Positions 1-5,560 of a stretch of 5,967 bases of DNA are shown one piece after another. The stretch lies in contig JAFWEA010000288.1 in assembly GCA_017543005.1 (NCBI GenBank), forward strand, positions 1-5,967, written 5' to 3'. This DNA is from Solobacterium sp. (lineage in GTDB: Bacteria > Bacillota_I > Bacilli_A > Erysipelotrichales > Erysipelotrichaceae). The translations under genes were made by a program, and so were the position numbers. The notes beneath the pieces are model-generated. The model saw nothing but the letters and a program-made list of their open reading frames with translations. It was not told the DNA's origin and did no database searches. Positions within the stretch are counted from its first letter, which is position 1. Each line of letters opens with the position of its first letter.

Positions 1-52
1 GCAGTACAACCGGCAGATAGGCAAACAGAAATGTGAGTGTGCTGAATACCAT
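1..52 (-). CDS. MBOAT-family O-acyltransferase (AlgI/DltB-like), N-terminal fragment
   Basis: Reading leftward from the ATG at 52-50, the frame stays open to the window edge and encodes MVFSTLTFLFAYLPVVL. This is the characteristic amino terminus of AlgI/PatA/DltB-type membrane-bound O-acyltransferases, which begin MVFSS-LxFLF-xLPxVL. A ribosome binding site AGGAAG (64-59) lies 6 bases upstream of the ATG, and an extended -10 promoter lies further up, so the start is well supported. Family members are multi-pass membrane proteins of roughly 450-500 residues that move acyl groups to polysaccharides or other envelope substrates, usually with an SGNH/AlgJ-like partner. Only 17 codons are present, so the catalytic His and the substrate cannot be judged. 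The family call rests on the first-helix signature alone. Confidence 0.75.
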   Translation of the reverse strand, partial: MVFSTLTFLFAYLPVVL

Positions 53-77
53 ATATTACTTCCTGCAGTGCGTTCCT

Positions 78-86
78 ATTATAACA
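78..86 (-). promoter_or_regulatory. Extended -10 promoter for the leftward MBOAT gene
   Basis: On the minus strand bases 86-78 read TGTTATAAT, a perfect TATAAT hexamer with an extended -10 TG. The predicted transcript start is near 71, about 19 bases before the MBOAT ATG. No good -35 is visible 17 bases upstream (about 106-101 reads CGTCCG). That is tolerable for an extended -10 promoter. Confidence 0.65.
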
Positions 87-121
87 GGAATGAACAGTGA
101 CGGACGGAAAATGATGCCTGC

Positions 122-130
122 TGTTATAAT
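122..130 (+). promoter_or_regulatory. Extended -10 promoter for the redoxin-rlmI operon
   Basis: TGTTATAAT at 122-130 is a consensus TATAAT (125-130) with the extended -10 TG. The -35 position with a 17-base spacer (102-107, GGACGG) is poor, as is common for extended -10 promoters. Transcription should begin at about 136-138, some 30 bases before the redoxin ATG. Confidence 0.65.
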
Positions 131-136
131 AAAGAT

Positions 137-154
137 GTTCCGCACTTGCGGAAC
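137..154 (+). promoter_or_regulatory. Perfect 7-bp hairpin/palindrome at the predicted transcript start
   Basis: GTTCCGC (137-143) and GCGGAAC (148-154) pair perfectly around the loop ACTT. The hairpin begins at the predicted +1 of the redoxin transcript and ends two bases before the GGGAG ribosome binding site. It may act as a 5'-terminal RNA stem that stabilises the message. Alternatively, it may be a DNA operator overlapping the start site. The sequence alone does not decide between these. Confidence 0.5.
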
Positions 155-167
155 AGGGAGAAATAAG

Positions 168-740
168 ATGAAACTGAAGACAGGTGACCGCTTTCCGGAA
201 ATGACCTTCCGGACGGCTTTCGAAGATCATGTGAAAACCCCGGATATCCTGACCGGCATGACCGTGTTCTGGGTCCTGCGCTATATCGGCTGCCCGGTAT
301 GCCGCTACGATATTCATGACATGGCTGCCCATGCGGCGGAGTTCACGGCCCGCGGGGCGAAGATCTATGTCGTCCTGCAGAGTGATCAGGAACATGTACG
401 GCAGGCCCTGCAGGAAACCCCGGTGCCGCTGGAGTTCATCTGCGACCCGGAAATGGAATTCTACCGCCAGCTGGAAATCCGGCCGGCGAAAAACATGGTG
501 GCCCTGGCCGGCAATGTGTTCCGGACCATGGCCAAGCTGAATGCGGCCAAGAAAAAGGGCCTGAAGCACGGCGATTACGAGGGCGATGAAAAGCAGCTGC
601 CGGCCCTGTTCATCGTCGCTGCGGACGGCACCGTCAGACATGCGCACTATGCGGCTGACCTGTCGGACATGCCGTCGGCTGAAGGCGTGCTGGCCATCCT
701 GGACCGGCTTGCCGCGGAGGACAGCAGTCATGAAAACTGA
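168..740 (+). CDS. Redoxin / peroxiredoxin-like protein with a CPVC motif (AhpC-TSA family)
   Basis: This encodes a 190-residue thioredoxin-fold protein, predicted cytoplasmic (no signal peptide). The fold signature is a beta strand (TVFWVLRYIG, 32-41) running into C42-P-V-C45-R. A second strand, AKIYVVLQSD, lies at 64-73, a QLPALFIVAADG segment with the likely cis-Pro P145 at 143-154, and a C-terminal helix follows. It resembles AhpC/TSA-type 'peroxiredoxin-like' proteins. The usual peroxiredoxin active site P-x-x-x-T/S-x-x-C is not kept: the position three before C42 is Tyr39. A CxxC thiol-disulfide or peroxide-reducing role is therefore inferred, and the substrate is unknown. The ATG at 168 is chosen because GGGAG (156-160) lies 7 bases upstream. 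The frame opens earlier, at 33, but that extension would run through the promoter and hairpin. The stop overlaps the next gene by 11 bases, implying co-translation. Confidence 0.8.
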   Translation: MKLKTGDRFPEMTFRTAFEDHVKTPDILTGMTVFWVLRYIGCPVCRYDIHDMAAHAAEFTARGAKIYVVLQSDQEHVRQALQETPVPLEFICDPEMEFYRQLEIRPAKNMVALAGNVFRTMAKLNAAKKKGLKHGDYEGDEKQLPALFIVAADGTVRHAHYAADLSDMPSAEGVLAILDRLAAEDSSHEN

Positions 741-1950
741 AAGAAAGTTCCCGTCCATCCAGGTAACGAAGAAACAGGAAGCCCGCCTGCGGGCCGGGCA
801 TCCCTGGGTCTATGATACGGAAATCACTTCCGAAATCCCGGAGATCGCCAACGGTTCCCTGGTGGATGTGATGAACCAGAAGAATCATTATCTGGGCACC
901 GGGCTGTGGAGTGAACAGTCCAAAATCCGTGTCCGGCTGCTTTCGTCCAATGCCAATGAAGTGTTTGATGATGCGTTTTTTGCCCGCCGGACGGAATATG
1001 CGCTGGCTTACCGGGAAAAGGTGATGGGGGAGGATTTTGCGTCCTGCCGGCTGATCCATGGCGAAGCGGACGGCCTGCCGGGGGTTACAGTGGACCGCTA
1101 TGGGGATATCCTGGCGGCGGAAGTGCTTTCCTATGGCATGGAACAGCGCAAGACAATCATCTATGACGCTTTGATCAGCGGTCTGAAAAAGCGTGGTGTA
1201 ACAGTGCGCGGCATCTATGAGCGCAACGAAGGGGCCCTGCGGCAGAAAGAAGGACTGCCGCTGGAGAAGGGCTGGTACGTCCATGGCATGGCTGTGCCGG
1301 AAGAAACCGTGTTCCCCATTACAGAAAACGGCATCCGCTACATGGTGGATGTGGAGAACGGTCAGAAGACAGGTTTTTTCCTGGATCAGAAATACAACCG
1401 GCTCGCGGTCCGCAAGATGGCAAAAGGCATGCGGGTGCTGGACTGCTGCACGCATACCGGTGCTTTTGCCCTGAACGCGGCGGCCGGCGGGGCGGCGTCG
1501 GTGACGGCGGTGGATATTTCCCGGCGGGCGCTGGATCTGGCAGCGGAAAACGCAGCCCTGAACGGGTTTGATGACATCAGCTTCGTGGAAGCGGATGTGT
1601 TTGAATACCTGGAAAGCCAGCTGAAGAACCGGGCCGGCTATGATCTGATCATCCTGGATCCGCCGGCCTTTACGAAAAGCCGGAAGACATTTGCCCGGGC
1701 CAGCAGCGGCTATCAGCGGCTCAATGCCCTGGCCATGCGGATATTGCCCCGGGGCGGTTATCTGGTGACCTGTTCGTGCTCGCATTTCATGCATACGGAG
1801 GACTTCCTGGAGATGCTGCAGCGGGCGGCCGGGGAGGCCGGTGTGAGCCTGCGTCTGGTGGAGGAAAGACACGCTTCACCGGATCATCCGGTCATGCTCG
1901 GGATCGATGAAACCGATTATCTGAAGTTCTTCCTGCTGCAGATCGTCTGA
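730..1950 (+). CDS. rlmI: RlmI-type 23S rRNA (cytosine-C5) methyltransferase, class I SAM-dependent
   Basis: The 406-residue product is close to the usual ~390-400 of the RlmI (YccW) family, whose E. coli member makes m5C1962 in 23S rRNA. An N-terminal PUA RNA-binding domain occupies about 1-75 (KKQEARLRAGHPWVYDTEI at 14-32). The central RlmI signature RLIHGEADGLPGVTVDRY is at 107-124, and GQKTGFFLDQ is at 211-220. The Rossmann methyltransferase domain has SAM motif I (VLDCCTHTGAF, 236-246), motif IV DPPAF (310-314) and motif VI TCSCSH (347-352), which contains the candidate catalytic cysteines C348 and C350. The ATG at 730 is preceded by GGAGGA (716-721) inside the redoxin gene and lies 11 bases before that gene's stop, so translation is probably coupled. 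The exact target base in this organism is inferred from the family. No terminator is visible after the stop. Confidence 0.9.
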   Translation: MKTERKFPSIQVTKKQEARLRAGHPWVYDTEITSEIPEIANGSLVDVMNQKNHYLGTGLWSEQSKIRVRLLSSNANEVFDDAFFARRTEYALAYREKVMGEDFASCRLIHGEADGLPGVTVDRYGDILAAEVLSYGMEQRKTIIYDALISGLKKRGVTVRGIYERNEGALRQKEGLPLEKGWYVHGMAVPEETVFPITENGIRYMVDVENGQKTGFFLDQKYNRLAVRKMAKGMRVLDCCTHTGAFALNAAAGGAASVTAVDISRRALDLAAENAALNGFDDISFVEADVFEYLESQLKNRAGYDLIILDPPAFTKSRKTFARASSGYQRLNALAMRILPRGGYLVTCSCSHFMHTEDFLEMLQRAAGEAGVSLRLVEERHASPDHPVMLGIDETDYLKFFLLQIV

Positions 1951-1961
1951 TCTGACAAAAC

Positions 1962-1990
1962 ATGAAAAAACAGCGAAAATATGCTATTAT
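1962..1990 (+). promoter_or_regulatory. Probable promoter of the carD-like gene (extended -10)
   Basis: TGCTATTAT at 1982-1990 is an extended -10 (TATTAT, five of six consensus bases, at 1985-1990). A weak -35, ATGAAA (four of six), lies at 1962-1967 with a 17-base spacer. The predicted transcript start is near 1997, about 30 bases before the ATG at 2028. This would give the CarD-type gene its own transcription separate from the redoxin-rlmI pair, although read-through from rlmI is not excluded. Confidence 0.5.
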
Positions 1991-2027
1991 TTGAGTATCT
2001 CACATATTAGAAGGGTGGTGGATGTGC

Positions 2028-2522
2028 ATGTATAAAATCGATGACGTCGTAGTTTACCGTAGGAATGTGTGCCGGGTTGTCGGCCAGTGCACATCTGACC
2101 TTACCGGGGAAGAGTGCTATATTCTGGAACCGTACAGTACACAGGATGGTTCAACCCGTATGAAAGTCCCGGTAGCCAACAAAGGAGGGCACCTGCGGGA
2201 TCTGATCACAAGGGAGGAAATAGACCGGCTCATCGGGCGTTATCATCTGATCGAATGTCTGGAAAACAAACCGGCAAATATGAAAAGTCAATATGCGGCG
2301 CTGCTGAAGGGAGACGAACCGGAAGAACTGATGCGGATCATCAAGACATCCTATCTCCGCAATAAGGAACGGCTCGAATCCCATAAAAAGCTCGCGTCCA
2401 TTGACGGCGAATATATGCGCAAGGCAGAACAGTATTTATTCGAAGAATTTGCCGTAGCACTTGAAACAACCTTTGACCAGGCGAAAGATTACTTTGTTAA
2501 ACAACTGGATAAGATCCAGTAA
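2028..2522 (+). CDS. CarD/CdnL-family RNA polymerase-binding transcription factor
   Basis: The 164-residue protein has the CarD/CdnL layout. An N-terminal Tudor-like RNAP-interaction domain spans about 1-60 (MYKIDDVVVYRRNVCRVVGQ at 1-20; strand YILEPY; MKVPVANKGGHLRDLITREE at 45-64). A helical C-terminal domain spans about 70-164 (KKLASIDGEYMRKAEQYL at 120-137). Family members bind the RNA polymerase beta subunit (beta1 lobe) and modulate open-complex stability at rRNA and other promoters. The HGVG turn typical of actinobacterial and myxobacterial CarD is replaced by RRNVCRV, so this is a diverged Firmicutes-type form and its regulon cannot be assumed. The ATG at 2028 is preferred over the one at 2022 because AAGGGTGG (2011-2018) would be only 3 bases from the earlier ATG and homologues start M-Y/F-x-I. 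A strong terminator follows immediately. Confidence 0.85.
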   Translation: MYKIDDVVVYRRNVCRVVGQCTSDLTGEECYILEPYSTQDGSTRMKVPVANKGGHLRDLITREEIDRLIGRYHLIECLENKPANMKSQYAALLKGDEPEELMRIIKTSYLRNKERLESHKKLASIDGEYMRKAEQYLFEEFAVALETTFDQAKDYFVKQLDKIQ

Positions 2523-2551
2523 AAGGAATTCCAAGGAATTCTTTTTTTCTT
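2521..2551 (+). terminator. Intrinsic terminator of the carD-like gene
   Basis: AAAAGGAATTCC (2521-2532) can pair with GGAATTCTTTTT (2535-2546), with one G-U wobble and a short loop around AA. Seven Ts then run from 2542 to 2548, followed by CTT. The stem includes the last two bases of the TAA stop, so the gene ends inside its own terminator. Read on the minus strand, the hairpin is followed by only four Ts (2524-2521), so it could also act weakly against leftward transcripts. Confidence 0.9.
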
Positions 2552-2587
2552 GCCTGTATACGGGGATCGTGTTAGGCTTTTGAGTCG

Positions 2588-3142
2588 ATGAAATCGTGGG
2601 AAGTAATTGTTATCGCAGTCGGCCTGTCCATGGACGCATTTGCCGTAGCCATCTGCAAGGGTCTGGCCTCCGGCAAGGCAACCGGCCGGCAGGCTCTCAG
2701 TGCCGCTTTGTGGTTCGGCGGTTTTCAGGCACTCATGCCGGCCATCGGCTATCTGCTGGGCATGGCCTTCAAGGATTACATTACGGCCGTGGATCACTGG
2801 ATTGCGTTTATCCTGCTGGGCTGGATCGGCATCAATATGATCCGGGAAGCCTTCGGGGATGAACCGGTTGTGCCGGATTTCAGCTGGCGGGCGATGCTGC
2901 CGCTGGCGGTGGCTACGAGCATTGATGCCCTGGCAACCGGGATCATGTTCTCCTTTCTCAATGTCAGACTGCTGCCGACGGTGGCCTCCATCGGCCTGAT
3001 CACCGGTATTCTTTCCTTTATCGGTGTAAAAACCGGCGCCCTGCTGGGCAGCCGGTTTCAGAAAGGCGCACAGATCCTCGGAGGTATCGTACTGATCCTG
3101 ATGGGCGTCAAGATCCTGCTGGAACATCTCGGGATTCTGTAA
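2588..3142 (+). CDS. mntP: MntP-family manganese efflux pump
   Basis: The 184-residue integral membrane protein matches the MntP family (~185-190 residues), which exports Mn(II) and protects against manganese excess. Six membrane segments are visible at about 4-24, 37-57, 68-88, 102-123, 128-153 and 161-182. The two halves carry the diagnostic repeated motif GLSMDAFAVAI (12-22, acidic D16) and VATSIDALATG (108-118, acidic D113). The HWIAF segment after D69 and the GGIVLILMGVKIL last helix also match E. coli MntP. The ATG at 2588 is the only credible start, since a TAG at 2573-2575 blocks the frame upstream. The ribosome binding site is weak (TTAGG, 2572-2576, 11 bases away). Only 36 bases separate the gene from the carD terminator, too few for a yybP-ykoY manganese riboswitch, so regulation is unclear. 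The 3' end overlaps the leftward HAD gene by 35 bp. Confidence 0.93.
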   Translation: MKSWEVIVIAVGLSMDAFAVAICKGLASGKATGRQALSAALWFGGFQALMPAIGYLLGMAFKDYITAVDHWIAFILLGWIGINMIREAFGDEPVVPDFSWRAMLPLAVATSIDALATGIMFSFLNVRLLPTVASIGLITGILSFIGVKTGALLGSRFQKGAQILGGIVLILMGVKILLEHLGIL

Positions 3143-3824
3143 CAGCCGTCAGTCTCTTCATTAACGGAACAAACTCATCCAGCCGCTCAATCATGAAGTC
3201 GGGCTGGATTTTTTCTTCTTTGCGGGCCGGGTTGAACCAGCAGCACAGCAGTCCCGCTGTCATGGCGCCGCGGATATCAGCCGTCAGGGAATCACCCAGC
3301 AGGATGACTTCTTCCGGCTGCAGATGCAGTTTTTCCAGACAGGTATCAAAAAACCGCGGATCCGGTTTTGTATAGCCGATGACCTCACTGACAAAAAGAT
3401 CCTTGAAATACGGCAAGAAGCCGGCGTTAGCCAGACGGGTGGTCTGCTGTTCGAGCGGCCCGTTGGAGGCGGCATACAGCGGCAGGAACTCTGCCAGGGC
3501 TTTCAGCATGTCTCTGGCACCTTCCACGGGAATGCAGCTGTCATGGAGCCGGCGCAGGAACGCATGCTCAAAGGCCAGGCCGTCCCGGTCAATGCCGAGT
3601 TCTTTGAATATCATGACCCAGCGCTGTTCCCGCACATCTTTCTGGGTGATTTCACCCCGTTCCACCCGGTGCCACAGCATGTCGGTCACCCGGCGGAAAA
3701 CGGTCATGGTTTCCGGCGGCAGTTCAATCCCGAACTCCGCGGCAGCATCTTCGGCGGACCAGCGGGAACAGGCATTGAAATCCAGCAGGGTATCATCGAT
3801 GTCAAGCAGTACGGCCTTGATCAT
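3108..3824 (-). CDS. HAD-superfamily hydrolase, YjjG/YfnB-like (noncanonical pyrimidine nucleotidase type)
   Basis: The 238-residue protein has all four HAD motifs. Motif I is LLDIDDTLLDF, with nucleophile D8 and acid/base D10. Motif II is AASNG with S120, motif III is GYTKPDPRFF with K153, and motif IV is GDSLTADIRGA with D178 and D183. An alpha-helical C1 cap lies between about 16 and 100. Length, the DIDDTL-DF start and the EVIGYTKPDPRFFD block fit the YjjG/YfnB subgroup, whose members dephosphorylate pyrimidine nucleoside 5'-monophosphates. Other phosphate-monoester substrates are possible. GAGGA (3836-3832) lies 7 bases before the ATG, inside the end of the sirtuin gene, which stops 2 bases upstream. 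The gene is therefore the third member of a leftward operon. Its last 12 codons or so lie antisense to the mntP 3' end. Confidence 0.87.
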   Translation of the reverse strand: MIKAVLLDIDDTLLDFNACSRWSAEDAAAEFGIELPPETMTVFRRVTDMLWHRVERGEITQKDVREQRWVMIFKELGIDRDGLAFEHAFLRRLHDSCIPVEGARDMLKALAEFLPLYAASNGPLEQQTTRLANAGFLPYFKDLFVSEVIGYTKPDPRFFDTCLEKLHLQPEEVILLGDSLTADIRGAMTAGLLCCWFNPARKEEKIQPDFMIERLDEFVPLMKRLTAVTESRDVPAGS

Positions 3825-3826
3825 GT

Positions 3827-4561
3827 TCAGTCCTCAATACTGATGGCCGGGAACACTTCCCGGAAACTGGCCTGGATCAGCAGGTCGGCGTTTTCGTCAT
3901 ACGGGGTGGCAGTCCGGTTGATCAGGACCAGGTGATCACCCTGGAAATAGCGGATCATGCCGGCAGCCGGATAGACAACCAGCGATGTGCCAAGGACAAT
4001 CAGCACATCCGCGGCCGCGATCTTGCGGATGGCACTGCTCATGACCGAAGAATCGAGGGATTCCTCATACAGAACGACATCCGGCTTGACGATGCCGCCG
4101 CATTTCCGGCAGCGCGGGATCCCGGTGGAATTCTTGATGTACATGGCATCATGGAAAGCCCCGCAGTCCATGCAGTAATTGCGCAGGATGGAGCCGTGCA
4201 GTTCGTCAACGTGTTTTGAACCCGCGGCCGTATGCAGGCCGTCGATGTTCTGGGTCACCACGCCAAGGCAGGTGCCTTTTTCCTCCAGCTTTGCCATGAA
4301 CTTATGGGTTTCATTCGGTTCGGCATCCAGGATCAGCATCCGGTCCCGGTAAAAGCGGTAGAACTCCTCCGGATTGGCATCGAAAAAACTCCGGCTGATG
4401 ATCGTTTCCGGCGGATAATCATACTGCTGGTTGTAAAGACCGTCCTGACTGCGGAAATCGGGAATGCCGCTGTCGGTGGAAACACCGGCACCGGTAAAGA
4501 ATACAATCCGTTTTCCTTCATTGATGATTTTCTGAAGCTGTTCCAGTTTTTTCGGATCCAT
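3827..4561 (-). CDS. Sir2-family NAD-dependent protein deacetylase (sirtuin, class U-like)
   Basis: The 244-residue cytoplasmic enzyme should remove acetyl groups from protein lysines using NAD, giving nicotinamide and O-acetyl-ADP-ribose. The NAD-binding signature GAGVSTDSGIPDFRS is at 24-38, TQNIDGLH at 103-110 and the catalytic H122 in DELHGS. A zinc finger is formed by C130, C133, C151 and C154, and the second NAD segment is GTSLVVYPAAG (191-201). The YRF-KLEEKG-ITQNID pattern and YPAA resemble Thermotoga Sir2Tm (class U). The Tyr/Arg pair typical of CobB/SIRT5-like desuccinylases is not seen in the loop after DGLY, so deacetylation is the likelier activity. AAAGGAG (4576-4570) lies 8 bases before this ATG and decides against the upstream ATG at 4606. 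The gene starts inside the WYL gene (44-base overlap). Confidence 0.92.
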   Translation of the reverse strand: MDPKKLEQLQKIINEGKRIVFFTGAGVSTDSGIPDFRSQDGLYNQQYDYPPETIISRSFFDANPEEFYRFYRDRMLILDAEPNETHKFMAKLEEKGTCLGVVTQNIDGLHTAAGSKHVDELHGSILRNYCMDCGAFHDAMYIKNSTGIPRCRKCGGIVKPDVVLYEESLDSSVMSSAIRKIAAADVLIVLGTSLVVYPAAGMIRYFQGDHLVLINRTATPYDENADLLIQASFREVFPAISIED

Positions 4562-5537
4562 GTTCAATTCTCCTTTCACCGTAGGTGCTGTGTATGGATG
4601 CGGCAATGTCCTGCAGGGCCGCGATCAGGCTGGCAGGCCGGAGGATGGTAATCCGGTCATAGAACTGCAGGAACCATGCCGTCAGGGTCGGGGTGACGGC
4701 GGTGCGGATGGAAGCCGTGAAATCGGTGTCGGTGACATTGCTGATGATGATGTTCTGACCGAAGCGGTCAAACAGCGCATTGCTCAGCGAGCGGTCAAAC
4801 ACGGCCGTAACCGTAACGGCCTCGCCATGGTACATGTCAAAGGAAGTCCGCCGCCAGGCTTCAGCGTCGAAATAGACCGGTTCCTCGGTTTCTTCCAGCA
4901 TCTGCAGCTGTTCCATCTTGTCAATCCGGTAGGCCGCAAAATCACCGTATTTTCGGTCAAAAAAGACCCCGTAATAGCGGCCCTGACTGCTCATGACGGC
5001 ACAGGGCAGCAGATGATAGCTGCGGCGGCTGCGGCGATATGTTTTCTGGCGGTTGACGGAAACATCATAGTAGCGGAATTCAACCGGATGACGGCCGGCG
5101 GCCGCTTCCAGCAGGATTTCTATATAGCGGATCACATTTGGATTATCGGTCTTTTCTTCGGCGGCAGAGGAAGCCGGCAGGAGTTCCTGCTGCCGGATGC
5201 TGAGCAGGTTTTTCAGCCGTTCGGAGAGATGATCGGCCTGATCCCTGGAAATGGCCGGGGAATTCTGCACGGCATCTGTCAGGATCATGATTTCCGCCGG
5301 CTGAAACGGCCGGTTCAGATAGTAGCCCTGGCCCAGCCGCCTGGTAAAGCGGATATCCCAGCCGTTGCGACGGAGGGCATCCAGCGACTGATAGATGGTC
5401 CGGCGGTCTGCCGCAATGCCTTTGGCAGCCAGTTCGGCAATCAGATCGGGCATGGAAATAATATGCTCCGCATCGGACTGTTTCTGAAGAATATTCAGTA
5501 TCAGCAGGGTTCTGCCTGCAGCGTCTCCATGAATCAT
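4518..5537 (-). CDS. HTH-WYL domain transcriptional regulator (DeoR/YafY type)
   Basis: The 339-residue regulator begins with a winged helix-turn-helix at about 8-75: helix ISMPDLIAELAAKG at 27-40, and recognition helix DRRTIYQSLDALRRNGWDI at 44-62, with the wing at 63-74. A linker follows, then a WYL domain at about 135-215 (VEFRYYDVS, 152-160; YHLLPCAVMSSQGRYYGVFF, 174-193; AYRIDKM, 202-208). A C-terminal WCX-like region spans about 238-320. WYL domains sense small molecules or nucleic acids and control nearby promoters. Here the name-giving W-Y-L is Y188-Y189-G190, while the Arg-rich R168-R172 stretch and R204 are retained. AGGAG (5548-5544) lies 6 bases before the ATG. It is first in the leftward operon and divergent from a membrane protein gene, so self-regulation and control of both is plausible. 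The ligand is unknown. Confidence 0.88.
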   Translation of the reverse strand: MIHGDAAGRTLLILNILQKQSDAEHIISMPDLIAELAAKGIAADRRTIYQSLDALRRNGWDIRFTRRLGQGYYLNRPFQPAEIMILTDAVQNSPAISRDQADHLSERLKNLLSIRQQELLPASSAAEEKTDNPNVIRYIEILLEAAAGRHPVEFRYYDVSVNRQKTYRRSRRSYHLLPCAVMSSQGRYYGVFFDRKYGDFAAYRIDKMEQLQMLEETEEPVYFDAEAWRRTSFDMYHGEAVTVTAVFDRSLSNALFDRFGQNIIISNVTDTDFTASIRTAVTPTLTAWFLQFYDRITILRPASLIAALQDIAASIHSTYGERRIEHGSEKTGTASENHQ

Positions 5538-5560
5538 GACAAACTCCTGTATTTTTTATC

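Larger units (their letters stand above)
78..130. repeat. 10-bp inverted repeat formed by mirror-image promoters
   Basis: ATTATAACAG at 78-87 is the exact reverse complement of CTGTTATAAT at 121-130, with 33 bases between the arms and a dyad centre near 104. Each arm contains a full extended -10 element facing outward. The two divergent promoters are therefore near mirror images, and their -35 regions would fall on the same bases (about 101-107). The repeat could simply reflect two consensus promoters, or it could also be a binding site for a symmetric regulator. Confidence 0.6.

Noticed and set aside
33..167. Upstream extension of the redoxin gene to an ATG at 33
   Set aside because: The extension runs through the promoter and hairpin and overlaps the MBOAT start. 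It looks non-coding, and the ATG at 168 has a good SD and starts the fold correctly.
634..1872. Long antisense open frame (412 codons) opposite rlmI
   Set aside because: It lies wholly opposite a clear RlmI gene. Its Pro/His/Arg/Gln-rich composition is what the reverse of G+C-rich codons gives, and it has no recognisable domain.
2552..2587. yybP-ykoY manganese riboswitch upstream of mntP
   Set aside because: Only 36 bases separate the carD terminator from the mntP ATG. That is too short for the ~100-base aptamer, and no matching conserved loop is seen.
3324..3935. Plus-strand open frame of 203 codons opposite the HAD gene
   Set aside because: It is opposite a HAD gene with all four catalytic motifs intact and shows no SD or domain of its own.
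4562..4606. Fifteen-residue N-terminal extension of the sirtuin
   Set aside because: The extension covers the strong AAAGGAG SD, and sirtuins of this class begin close to the helix starting at DPKKLEQL.
3108..5537. Anti-phage defence island, because WYL and Sir2 proteins both occur in defence systems
   Set aside because: The sirtuin is a stand-alone, zinc-containing class U deacetylase with no effector fusion. No nuclease, helicase, methylase or mobile element is nearby, and the neighbours are housekeeping genes.
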